Positions 54,236 to 64,000 of a stretch of 64,000 nucleotides of DNA are shown here, one piece after another. Each line of letters begins with the position of its first letter. Position 1 is the first letter of the stretch. The DNA lies in the NCBI GenBank assembly GCA_032768795.1, contig CP136498.1, forward strand, positions 310,001-374,000. The letters are read 5' to 3'. The DNA comes from Tremella fuciformis. Its lineage: Eukaryota; Basidiomycota; Tremellomycetes; Tremellales; Tremellaceae. The notes beneath the pieces were generated by a model, which worked only from the letters and a program-made list of their open reading frames with translations, did no database searches and was not told the origin of the DNA. The position numbers and the translations under genes are program-made.

Positions 54236-54577
54236 ATGCCGACTCGAACATCGCCTCAGAGGATACCAATACACGCCAAGCAGTCGAAACGATCGACTCG
54301 GGTCATCCTGGACGATGGCACTTTACGAATATGCCTGAGGAGTTGGGACGAGGTGAAGACTCTTGACTGGAGGGTTCTCGGTCGAGCGAGGGGTTCGATA
54401 CAACTGGGAGAAAGTGGCCGATTCGAGGAGAACTGGTGGTCGGACGTTTATTATACGTCCAACCGCACTGGCTCGGAAGCCACGCCACGCCTCGCCGACC
54501 ACACTGGCTCCTTGACCAGCTGTCCCCAGGACCTCCTCAACACTCGCAGTCAGAAGAGGGGTCCGAAGGGGTCCTAG
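54236..54577 (+). CDS. Hypothetical protein, unrecognised
   Basis: 113 codons from ATG at 54236, preceded by a pyrimidine-rich leader. It reads MPTRTSPQRIPIHAKQSKRS, later LRSWDEVKTLDWRVLG and FEENWWSDVYYTSN, which look like genuine coding sequence. A GGTATGT donor near 54770 suggests a spliced continuation. No family recognised. The opposite-strand frame is less protein-like. Confidence 0.35.
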   Translation: MPTRTSPQRIPIHAKQSKRSTRVILDDGTLRICLRSWDEVKTLDWRVLGRARGSIQLGESGRFEENWWSDVYYTSNRTGSEATPRLADHTGSLTSCPQDLLNTRSQKRGPKGS

Positions 54578-55490
54578 ATTGGGTACAGTTATGCACTCGT
54601 TTGAGTGGGCGTGGAAAGACCCTACCGAGGAGGTTAGAGTGGGATGATGAAGGTTGTGCAATTGCCCCCTCGATGCATCTGCATCGCCAGCATATCTGAA
54701 GGTCGAAGAACGGTCCAAACCATCTTCATCATCGTGTCGTGTCATGTCGTGTCATTTCATGCCATCTCATGGTATGTATCAAGTCTCAATGTCCTGTCTG
54801 TTCCCTCATATACTCGTCAAGATCTTGTTCATCCTCGTCATCAATCTCGTCAACATTTTTGTCATTGTCTTCGTCATGTTCGTCGTGATCGTCCTCGAGA
54901 CGCAGCTGACACGCGTCACTTCCGTTTGCTCATCCCAGGCTCAAGTACCTTTACCCCTTCTAATGCTCCCTCTCGACCCCCGAGGCATACCTGCTGCACT
55001 TCTCCATCTCGTTCCTCATCACCATCTCCATCTTGAAGAGCCCAACCTTTGGCTTCGTTGGCCATGCTGGCTGACCCGATCTCCCTGTTGGCGAGGCCAA
55101 CCAGTGTGTCGATCCAATTCGAATCGACCATGTAAACTTTGACTTTGGGCCGGATCCTGAGTATAGTGTCGATGAGACATCGATGAGCGGGTGAGGGAGG
55201 TGCTGATACTGTACATCAACTGCAGTTTCGCCCGTCTCCCTCGTCTTCCTTTTCCTCTTCAACCATGATCTTATACGATACCCTCCAGTGCAGATACGCC
55301 AAGAGAGAAGTGGAAGATCAGAGGAGGCGATGGGAGAACAGAGGAGAAAGAAAGACGAGGGGCAAGGAAGAAGGAAGCGGAAAGTGACCCACACGAAGAG
55401 AGATATTCGTTGCTTTCCTCTACTTTGCGTCTGAAAAGTTCATCCACCAGCGACAGAGAGTGGGAAAGATCGTTAACATCTAGACGACCT

Positions 55491-57690
55491 TCAGCTTGAT
55501 CTGCCACCAAGGGCAGACTCACTCGTACAAGTCGACCCTGGATCGCTGACTCCTCTGTCATCATCCTCTCCACCAGCTTTCCCGTTCGATTCCGTCTCTT
55601 GTGCATCACTGCCAGTATCTTTCCATTCTCCGTCGCCGCCGCCGCCATCGCCGCCGAGCTCGCAATGTCGTTGGGAAATGTCACGAGAGGCGCTTTGGCT
55701 GTGATGATAGCGAGCGCCGTCACCGCTAGCACCGCCACTGCTCGATTCTCCTTGTCCACCACCACCACCACCACCACCACCGCCTGCATCACCTCGACCG
55801 CCTCCATAACCGCCTCCAGGGCCACCATCATTCCTCCCACCATCGCTACCCCCACCCTCTCCGCCACCGCCGCCGCCGCCACCACCACCACCACCACCAC
55901 CACCACCACCACCACCACCACCACCACCACCACCACCATTACCCCCGCCACCATCACCCCCACCTCTCCCATGTCCTTCATCCGAGCCCGGTATCTTGTC
56001 CCTCTTCTTCAGATTATGCTCCAAACACGGATATGCCGTATAAGCCAAGCTCTTCAAATTCTCCCCGCCCGTCCCTCTGATACGCATCACATCTTCCGTC
56101 GAGGCCGCCGTGGCCGTCCGTTTCATGATCCGAAGATGACAATCCCAGGAAGTCGGAGTCTTGAACCTGGGGCAAGAGGTAGAGTGTTGGAGTACCAACG
56201 TCGTACAGTGCATCCACAAGTCCCAAATCCCCTGAGCGGCCTCTTGGTCCAACACTCCCTCCTCCGACCATATATGATTAACACACATCGAGCGTGCGGA
56301 ATCATTCGTCATCTTTTTCAACAAGTCCCCCAGTTCCATCTCGACCACCTGAGGTGCTGTCATTGTTGTTGTTACCGGGACAAAGTTGGCTCGAACTTGT
56401 GAAGTCGATTCGAGGATGATGACGTCAAGTTCTGGGATGAGGAAGCGTACGTATTTCGTCTGAAACCAGTAAAACCCAAAGTTGGTACCGAAGACTTGGT
56501 TGGCCGTCAATGCGTATCCTATCGATTCTGCAAACCCTTGACGGGCGTGGTTGGAATCGTCCTTTCTCTCGCCCACGCAAGACATGGTGACGGGTGTGAT
56601 TCCAGTGTGGTCGTCCGAAGTCGTCCTCGCGATAATGGCGAAATCGGGTTTGTGCAATCCTGCATTGGTTGAAATGTCGGGATTGGTCACGAAGGATATA
56701 TGGTCCGTGTTGCTCGTAGCGGATGATCGGACAGCGGGGAAAGGTGAGGGTCCAACGGTATCCGGTGCATCGATAAGACGATCGTCGTAGGCATTCTCTG
56801 CCAAGTCTAGGTCTTCCGTGACGTTGAGACCGGCCGTCCACGCAACTTCAGTCGCGGGATCAGTCGCAGGCATGGACAGTTGCGAAGACGTCGCCTGATC
56901 CTCCCCTGCGACCTTGCGTTTCTTCCTCGGTCGTAACAGACCAGCTTCCAGTCGAAGCTGATTGAGTGTCAACTGGATGGTGGACTCTCTCCATCTGGAC
57001 ACTCTACTCGGTCCAGGGGATACAGTGGCGGCTGGATCGTTTACGATGGGATTGGGCATGGGAATGGGAATGTAGGAGGCTGTCGTGTCGGTCTCAGTCG
57101 AAGGTAGGGGTTGGGATGTATGAAGATTTGCTGTCGCGTCAATGATGACTCAAAATGATACAAGACGGTCGCTGACCAATATCAGGTGAGCCAGCAGCAC
57201 GTCCTGTATCAGATTCCAGATGGACGTCGGTCGAATCGGGATCGGGACTAGGACCGGGACCGTAATCGTTGACTCCATAATCGTTGATCACATCGACCAT
57301 ATATTTCCTCTTTGCCATCCCGATCTGTCTTCGAAGAGCTTTGCTGACTGTCCAATTGACTGCCGTCTCATTGATCTTCCTCTGTTCGCCTTCGAGTACA
57401 TCTCTGAACAACTCTTCCCGAATATCCGACAGGGCAGAATGAGGGAAGCGAAGGGACACGGCACGATCCCATCCGATAGCCTCGGCAAAACTCCCTGGAA
57501 TGTCTCGGAGAGATGGACTAGGTGGGAGGATGTGATGCGGAGTGATGGGAGGTGGATCGTCCAAGGTGGATCCCGATGCTGTCGAAGCCGTGGGACCTAG
57601 AAGCGTGGATTGACTCGAATCTGATCCGTCCGAACGCCGAGGTCGGCGGCGACTCGGGTCCAGCGACGACGAGGGTGCGGGGTTGTACAT
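55491..57690 (-). CDS. PD-(D/E)XK nuclease-like protein with Gly-rich tail
   Basis: Exons 57690-57177 and 57130-55491, joined across a 46-nt intron (GTCAGC donor, ATTGACG branch, GACAG acceptor), give 717 residues. The core is HKPDFAII (Asp about 334), SCVGERKDD (Glu about 359, Lys about 361) and HARQGFAESIGYALT, so PD-x24-ExK with a Gln helix. The N-terminus is Ser/Pro-rich and then helical (LRDIPGSFAEAIGWDRAVSL). A basic PRKKRKVAGED resembles a nuclear localisation signal (about residue 235). After the core a long Gly run encoded by a CCA/GGT microsatellite (55745-55940) and a Gly/Asp/Ser tail follow. The 3' end is uncertain: a GTGAGT at 55539 could start another intron, giving a slightly different C-terminus. 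Nuclease activity is inferred from motifs only. Confidence 0.72.
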
Positions 57691-58679
57691 GAGTTGGGTA
57701 CTTGTGTCGTCTTGTCAATGTCTAGAGTAGTCATGGCCCAACAAGAACAAGACGGGGTGTAAAGCAGCGAGGTGGGCTTGGTACGAGCAGACGAAGCCTA
57801 TTTGAAGAATAGGCACCTGTTGTCATCGTGATCCCATGCACTTGGCTCACGATTAGCTTTTTCGGCGGTAGCCGCTAATGAAACCTCCACATCATTAGGA
57901 AGATTTCAAATTGTGATTGAAGTTCTTAGGTGACCGCATGGGATCACAAGTAGCATCTTCTCTTGATCATCAGCTCACACCACTAACTTAATTACACTTT
58001 TGACCTGTGGTGCATCTCCCGCCTCTTGACGGCTGTTATGACTCTGCAACTCAGCTCATAAAACGAACGACACATCAGCCACAGTCAACACTTATACCGG
58101 CGATCACCGACATTATACTATTTCCACCGACCCAAGCCACAGTCAGCACTTACCCTGGCAATCACTGACAAAACACTATACTATTTCCACCGACTCAGCC
58201 ACAGTCAATACTTTTATCGGTGATCTCAGTACTATCATCGGTGACCTTCCCTGGAGTCTGTACTTTTCCCGGTGACCTGGCTCACCGACCTCAAGCCCCC
58301 TTCCCATTCCGAGTAATTCAGTACCAGCCACCGTAGCGAGGAGAATCGCTTGCGGCCGAGGAATATTGAGTGCTAGGGAAACTTTCATGCGGAATGGTTG
58401 GCAAATAGCCTTCGGCGTAGAGGGGTCTGAGGTCTATATAAGGAGGCCCGTTTTGGGCCTAGAGATCTCCTCTTCAGAGATCGATTCTTGTAGTTTCTTC
58501 TCTTAGCTTTCTTGCACTTGAGTCTGCTTCCTTGCGCACCAGCCTTGAGCTCCCATCAACTTCAACCTTCAACTTCGAACTTCAACCTTCTGCCTTCTAC
58601 CTTCAATCGTCCGGTATGTCCCAGACTGTATTTCCTCATACCTCCGTGTGCGTATTACCCGTCCGCCTACCTTGGCTAG
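57691..58679. other. Intergenic; tandem repeats and a TATA-like promoter
   Basis: Contains the 60-65 bp array at 58075-58260, then TATATAAGGA at 58435 followed by a pyrimidine-rich stretch with CTTCAAC repeats (58555-58605). This looks like a promoter or LTR-derived promoter. No gene follows before LTR-B. Confidence 0.4.
58075..58260. repeat. Tandem repeat, about 60-65 bp unit, three copies
   Basis: Units contain CAGCCACAGTCAACACTTAT, then a CGGYGATCACYGACA-type core, then ATACTATTTCCACCGAC. The third unit is diverged. Confidence 0.75.
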
Positions 58680-59063
58680 TGTCACGTTGGCCACGCCTCC
58701 ATGATCACCAACGCACGCCTACAAGTGTCGTTCAAGCCCAGCACGCCTGTCAGACACGTGAGCCTATTGTCGATCCTCGGGTAGCCTCGACAACTCTAGA
58801 GCTCGAGCCTCGTCGATGGTGTTTCATGGAGAAAGCCCAAGGCGGTGCAGAGGAGGGCACGGGTTATATATATACAACTCCTCACCCGTAGACCGTCCTT
58901 AGCACCGTGGTATTGAGTCCCATGGATAGAGAGTAACGGCGCAGCCGTGTTGTCGACGCACGAGAGGCTGTAGGACACACCCTCTTGTGGAGGACAGAGA
59001 TAGATTGACAGAGAGCACGTGTGAGAGGGCATACCAGTCAACAACCGGCCTGGCCCCTTGACA
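58680..59063 (+). mobile_element. LTR-B copy
   Basis: TGTCACGTTGGCC ... TGGCCCCTTGACA. It is followed directly by a partial second copy of the LTR-B end (59066-59155, TCGTGGAGAGAGCATAGATAG), suggesting tandem or recombined LTRs. Confidence 0.83.
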
Positions 59064-59155
59064 GATACACCTGTTCGTGGAGAGAGCATAGATAGATCGA
59101 CAGAGACAGCGTGTGAGAGGGCATATCGGTCGACGACCGGCTTGCCATCCTCTCC

Positions 59156-62149
59156 TTCCCGTCCCCGACTGGTGTTGTTCCGCCTGTTTGTTTCAATCAA
59201 AGGCTCATGCCTTGACCCATCCTATCCTATCCTGAAGCCGCCCAGGCTATGCAGCGCGATGCCTTGTCGTGGTCAGCTCGCTGATCCCTGTGCTCTGAGG
59301 ACGCTCTGCTTTGGCCCCTTGTCTCGCATCCCCTTCCCTTCGCACGATCAGTGGCAACAGGGCATTTGTACCGACACCCCGACTGATCCCAGTTTGTTGT
59401 CTCTTTGCGAACAAGGTCTGTCTATATGCAGACAAAAGATCGGACCTTCGCCCCCCAGTGGCAGGGTTAGATCAGCTGGCAAGACCACTTCTTGAGGATC
59501 AAATTTGCCTTTCGGTGCGGATAAGGAAACTTTTTACCGGTCAGTTAATACCCGTCCCAGGTTCGATTTCCGGGAGGATCTGCCAGCCTTTTTGCTGATT
59601 GGTATTTGCCTTCCGTCCCCTACCACGCTGTTGTTCCCGGGCGACCATTAGGCATTAGCAGATTTGCTAATCCTAATTCTAATGCTAATCCTAATCCTGG
59701 ACCAAACGAGTTGGTGGACGAAACGCCATGGATCACTAGTACTCGTACTCGCTTCATATTCATCTTACATTGGCTCACCGCGCGTTTGTCGCTTGTACAG
59801 GCAAGGATCTCACCGGGAATGGCGCTAGGCCTGGTGTTGGTGAGCCATGGCAGTGTCCGACCGCTCGTTTGTGTCGCCTTTGGGAAGAAACGTGGTGGTC
59901 ACGAGGACTGGCGTCGTGTCATGGCTCGTCCTCAAGCCCCATGGTCGGCCGCTTGGCCCCTATCGTGCAGTGTTTCAATGATGGACGCCGAAAGGCAAAA
60001 TGATCCTTTCTTAGCCCACAGTGGTGACAAGCTTCCGTCTGAGGAACCACTGGCGATAGGCAACCCACCTTTTTGTCGCGCGGTTGTCGACTCTGTGCCG
60101 CACACACGCCGCACCGTCGTCGCCATGGCTGCTTGCCCGCTGCCGAGTTGTTCGTTCACGCTGCGGGGAATGTGAAGGCCAGTCGCGGGATTGAGCCCAC
60201 AACCTACCACGCTACCCACCCTCTCCCGCTTAGCCGCCATCTCGCATCTGCATGGATGTGTTGCGTCGGACCTCAAACGCATGAAAAGGTTTGCCCCCCC
60301 CCCCCCCCCCCAACCAACCGGCGCGCACTCGCTCTGGGGCTTGTGATCTTTGCAGTATACTGTCAAGCCGCTGTCAAGGGGCACGGCCCAATGCTGACAG
60401 TCTTAGAGAGCAAGAGCAGACAGAGCCAAGGTCGATCGATGCATGCAGTCCGCATATTCTCCTCATCGATCCTCGGCACCCCATCTGACTTGAGCGGCCA
60501 CAGTGCTGCAAACTCACCAGACCGTGCCAGCAGATATCTACAACGACGCGTACGATCTCTCGGGAATCTTGACACACGACCGGAGGTGGGTGAAAGGGGC
60601 GACGACAATTTGCCTGGCCCACATCCTCGGTTGGACCGAATCGTCTGGGTGTCGCGGCCTGCATGCTCCGCGCAAATCTTGTTCCACAACCTCGAGCCCT
60701 CCCGAGCTCCCCGCACATCGTCTCCCGAAAGCCCATGTGTTTCCCAATGGGTCTTGCTGGCGTGCTTCGCCTCTCGGCCAATGCAACGAGGTGGAACGAG
60801 AACCACGAGGTGTGCGCCCGTGATACACGGGGGGAGGGGGACGTTGCTTGAGCCGCCGGGAGGGATCTCAAGCGGGACTCCAGGCCCACCGGGTCCCACA
60901 GACTGCAGATGAGCAGACAGCCGAGACAAGTCACCCGAGCGGCGCCGTCTGTTCCGTTCCGTTCGGCAGCCCTGAACCCGCATGGATGCTTTCAGACGCG
61001 TGGCAAGCCCCGTAAGCGGTGCAAGGTGGACGACGGGGTTGAAGGCCAATCCCCTTCTTCGATCCTTGCCCTACCCCTTTCTCGCCCAGGTCGAACACTC
61101 TCGGCCAACAGTGACGGAGCATTGGACAGAGACAGAGAGGTATCGTGACACCTTGCGAGTCGTTTGTGGAGCGAGCGAGCGCCATTCCAGATGGGTCTGG
61201 GCTGTGGCTGCCGGCTGATCAGTTGTCAGATTCAGGCCGTGTCAGTGCTCAACCTTTCCCTTGTGGAGAAAGCGGGATGCTCTTGATGAGAGGGCTGCTG
61301 AATGCCCTCGACCACAGGGTCGAAGAAGTTATGAGTACTCGAGACAGTAATGCTTGATTAGGATTTCTGTAATACGTGATACAAATGATCTGATCTGCAT
61401 CGATGTTGCTGCGGTACGGGTATGTGTTGAATTGAGCGCGTGTTGTCGGTAGGTAGGGACGTCTGAGAGCCAACTCCTTGCGTCCCTCCTGTGGGGTTCT
61501 GTCTCGTAGTTCTTCCTGACATACCCGTGGACCACACGTATGGGAAGAATGTATCAACTGTCGGGATCGGCGAACACGGGTTGGTATGTGAGTGACTGCC
61601 TTGCTAGTCGATAGATATGCCAGGATGAGTAAGTATACATTCTTCAAAGAGAGTATCCACTCTTTCCACATTGTCGGCGGCTTGGGTCGGCGGTTGTCAT
61701 CGCGACCGCTCCCTCTCCCAAGGCAACGCTCGACCTGCGTTCCCTGCTTACCCGGGAGAACCACCGACTCTCGGACCGAGGACATGCATCAGGGCGAATG
61801 CGACAGCCACTGACGTGCAAAGTGACGCGACAAAAGGCGACCCCTTGAGGGCATCGCTCTCTTTGGTACACTGGACCCGGACCGACGCAAGAGCCACACA
61901 CTCTCGACTACCACGCCATGCTGTATACCCAGCGACGTCGCTGGCGCGTTTTGGGGATTACGGTACTCTGGGACGCGGACAACGAGGACCGGTTTGCGAG
62001 GTCAAGGGGCGAACGGACGCCGCCGGCGAAGCCTCGTCTGGTCATGTTGACGGTCAACATCCACAGTAGTAAACGGCCTTGATCTCTCTCTGGTCTGGGA
62101 TCAGATGCATCAAGCTTGTCATCTCCCACTTTGCCCTGTCTCCCTGACC
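59156..62149. other. Three kb without a supported gene
   Basis: Contains a tRNA-like fragment (about 59456-59585, not a working gene), a poly-C run at 60294-60312 and an LTR-G end fragment (61093-61149, ending GTATCGTGACA). Open frames at 59606-60175 and around 60.4-61.0 kb have no motif. Confidence 0.4.
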
Positions 62150-64000
62150 TCACTGGGCCACTGAGGCGGTCCATGCAGAACAGTAGTCGTAATCGTGATC
62201 GTGGTCGTGGTCGTGGTCGTGGTCTGGGCCGAACAGGGATTTCTTGGCCGCCATCGGCATGGGCGTACGTGCTGGTGCGGGTGTTCTTGCTGACGCTGAG
62301 TCTGACGCCGCAGCTGAAGTTGCATTTGGCCCCGCAGCCGGGAAACGCAGAGCCGTTTTTCCCATTCGATGCACCATCCTGTCTGCTTGTTCGGGGGATA
62401 TGAGCGAGACGCGGACATTGCAGAGCAAGAGGGCGATCATGACGGGATCAAGGCCCGCAATGGCCGACAAGTCGGCATCCGAGTCGTCGTCAGTGCCATC
62501 ACTGTCACTGCTGTTATAGCCATCATCCTCGGCATCGTTGGCGTGGTCGTTGTCGTTGTCGGGGTACCCAGGACCCAACTCGCACTGTCCAGCACCAGTG
62601 GCTCTTTGCAGTGTGAGCGGGTCCAAGCCCAATAGGCGGGCCATTGCGTCCCATTGGTTCTGTTTGGACAGGTGGACCAATGCGTGTCGTGTTACTGGAA
62701 TGATATTAGCATCTAGCTTCCATGCGGGGTGGGGTGAATCGCCACTCACATGACGAGACGCGAGTTTCAGATTGATCATCTGCATCCTGTTCCGCACCAT
62801 GTTCATCTTGTGGTCCGCTTGGTTCATCGTCTCTTTCTGGTTGTTGCTGACCAGAGCTCCCTTCTCCGGCGCCGTCTTTGCCGCATCCGGTCCCGCCCCG
62901 TTGTCCGGGCTTCTTGCTGCCATCTGTCCCACCGTCCTCTTCGCCGTCGTCACCGTCGCCACCCCTATCATGGTCTGCGTTCCTGGTCTCGGCATCCACA
63001 GCATCCACGCCCGTTGGGAAGATATCGGGATACTGGTCCCTGATGCGGCGTCGGACGGCCGCATCGTCATGACGCGCACCGCCAATGGCAGTCCAGATTT
63101 GACGAGTCGAGTCTGTAGCGGGATCGTGATATGCTGTGGCTGGTACGGCTGGGACAATGGATGGGGGCCGCGAGAAATCCATGCGCGAGGTACGCGCGCT
63201 GGCGAGTCCAAGGTTCGAGGCATAGGTGCGCATTGGTAAGCCAAGAACAGGGAGAGGATTGGAAACCGTAGCAGGGATGTTGCGACAAGGATGACCAAGC
63301 TACCAACGTCAGTGATTATATGCTTGTTGCTCATTCCGAATGTACGACGCACCTCTGCAGCGAAAATGTCCTCGACAGCCTGGGCAAACCCGCTCGTAGC
63401 AAAGTCGTGTCCGACGGGAATGGCGCTTACGGCGAGCAAAGTGACCCTGATAGTTTCGACAAAGATTTGGAATGTGTCGACATTTGTCGCGTCGATGGCG
63501 GTGAGCGAGTGGGCTAGAAAGTCGGCCTTGTTCCCAGGAGCGACGTACATGCTCCACAGATCCGTCGTTTTACCCCAGTCACTCGTGCGGCCGGTCTCCA
63601 GGGCGACGTGGCCGTTGCCGAGGGCAAAGAGACGGGAGAAGCGGCGGGAGCAGAGAACGACGGCCATTGGTGTGCCGCACATCTCATTTGATGTCACGAG
63701 GTAAGCGATGGTTTGGCAAAGCGCCTTGAAGTACTTTTCCCACTTGATTTCAACAACAAGGGCCAATATGAGGACATATGCTTGATATTCGTCCAAGAGC
63801 AACTGTGTGCGTGTCCGCTTGGTCGCCGACGAGGCCTGTGTCGAGCTCGCAGATGCGGCGTGGGTCGAGTTGATACGGAGATGGCGGAACTTTCGCAGGG
63901 GGGCACTGCTGACCAAGACCGAGTAATCGGGATGGCGGATCTCTTTGGTGCGGGTGAGATGACCAGCTGAGAGCGTGGCAGCCATTGCCGACGATGACGA
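62150..64000 (-). CDS. PD-(D/E)XK nuclease-like gene, 5' end outside the window
   Basis: Exons are 64000 (edge) to 63353, 63299-62750 and 62694-62150. Introns are 53 nt (GTGCGT ... CACTGAC ... GGTAG) and 55 nt (GTGAGT ... GCTAATA ... CCAG), and the frame is kept across both. The first exon is still open at the window edge, so the N-terminus is missing. Its core is RHPDYSVL, then LALVVEIKWEKYF, then CQTIAYLVTSNEM, again PD ... ExK ... Q. After the second exon's acidic/Gly-rich stretch (DRGGDGDDGEEDGGTDG) comes an ordered segment HLSKQNQWDAMARLLGLDP, an acidic run and a His-Asp repeat tail (DHDHDHDHDYDY) encoded by GGTCGT units at 62195-62220. Function unknown. Confidence 0.68.
   Translation of the reverse strand, partial: SSSSAMAATLSAGHLTRTKEIRHPDYSVLVSSAPLRKFRHLRINSTHAASASSTQASSATKRTRTQLLLDEYQAYVLILALVVEIKWEKYFKALCQTIAYLVTSNEMCGTPMAVVLCSRRFSRLFALGNGHVALETGRTSDWGKTTDLWSMYVAPGNKADFLAHSLTAIDATNVDTFQIFVETIRVTLLAVSAIPVGHDFATSGFAQAVEDIFAAEVRRTFGMSNKHIITDVGSLVILVATSLLRFPILSLFLAYQCAPMPRTLDSPARVPRAWISRGPHPLSQPYQPQHITIPLQTRLVKSGLPLAVRVMTMRPSDAASGTSIPISSQRAWMLWMPRPGTQTMIGVATVTTAKRTVGQMAARSPDNGAGPDAAKTAPEKGALVSNNQKETMNQADHKMNMVRNRMQMINLKLASRHVSGDSPHPAWKLDANIIPVTRHALVHLSKQNQWDAMARLLGLDPLTLQRATGAGQCELGPGYPDNDNDHANDAEDDGYNSSDSDGTDDDSDADLSAIAGLDPVMIALLLCNVRVSLISPEQADRMVHRMGKTALRFPAAGPNATSAAASDSASARTPAPARTPMPMAAKKSLFGPDHDHDHDHDHDYDYCSAWTASVAQ

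Noticed and set aside
55271..55981. Valine- or threonine-rich frames across 55.6-56.0 kb.
   Set aside because: Alternate-frame readings of the microsatellite that encodes the Gly run of the nuclease-like gene. One part after 55510 (NDLSHSLSLVDELF) could be a further exon, but no proper intron reaches it.
59456..59585. A tRNA gene or tRNA-derived SINE (TTAGATCAGCTGG like an A box, GGTTCGATTTC like a B box, TTTTT after it).
   Set aside because: The acceptor, anticodon and T stems do not pair properly in any register tried. At best a decayed tRNA-like fragment.
60172..60240. A second tRNA-like stretch on the minus strand (GTGGGCTCAATCCCGC).
   Set aside because: Only the T-arm-like hairpin is present, with a six-base loop. 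No D or anticodon arms.

Overview
The window reads as nuclear DNA of a fungus, most likely a basidiomycete and possibly a tremellomycete (moderate to low confidence). The support is short introns (44-92 nt) with GTGAGT-like donors, CTRAY branch points and CAG/TAG acceptors, no bacterial gene layout, fungal-type Ty1/copia, Ty3/gypsy and pogo-like remnants, and an interstitial CCCCTAA tract (TTAGGGG-type telomere repeat) near 50.7 kb. Most of the sequence is a layered retrotransposon graveyard. Only a handful of protein genes lie between the repeats.

Layout. 0-2.75 kb: a multi-exon minus-strand gene of unknown function, split by a solo LTR. 4.8-6.5 kb: an intact-looking five-exon PD-(D/E)XK nuclease-like gene. 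6.7-8.8 kb: nested LTR and gypsy debris. 10.1-26.0 kb: three related copia elements, one full-length and minus, one plus and split by a third, young, intact copy. 26-28.4 kb: repeats and solo LTRs. 28.6-31.9 kb: a second, 1019-residue PD-(D/E)XK gene. 32.5-36.2 kb: stacked LTR insertions and copia RNase H debris. 36.7-38.6 kb: a third PD-(D/E)XK gene, carrying inactivating lesions. 38.8-55 kb: mostly unrecognised sequence with LTRs, a gag remnant, a telomere-like tract and a pogo-like transposase remnant. 55.5-57.7 kb: fourth PD-(D/E)XK gene. 58.7-59.1 kb: an LTR. 62.15-64 kb: a fifth PD-(D/E)XK gene running off the right edge.

Two results stand out. First, the two outer copia elements have swapped halves. 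Their target-site duplications, LTR subtypes and coding halves only make sense if a crossover between two inverted elements flipped the DNA between them. The exchange can be placed in about 32 bp of the integrase region (a collapsed inverted repeat in the assembly would look the same). Second, all the recognisable host-type genes in the window except the broken one at the left edge share a PD-(D/E)XK nuclease-like core (PD ... ExK ... Q) with unrelated low-complexity tails. This amounts to a dispersed, divergent family of nuclease-like genes within a transposon-rich region. Their function is unknown.

Working names for repeats, used only here: LTR-A (318 bp, copia, ends CGACGGAA/TTCCGTCG), LTR-B (~386 bp), LTR-C (~435 bp), LTR-D (144 bp), LTR-E (~141-151 bp), LTR-F (333-611 bp, 4-bp duplications), LTR-G (~705 bp), element H (1345 bp).
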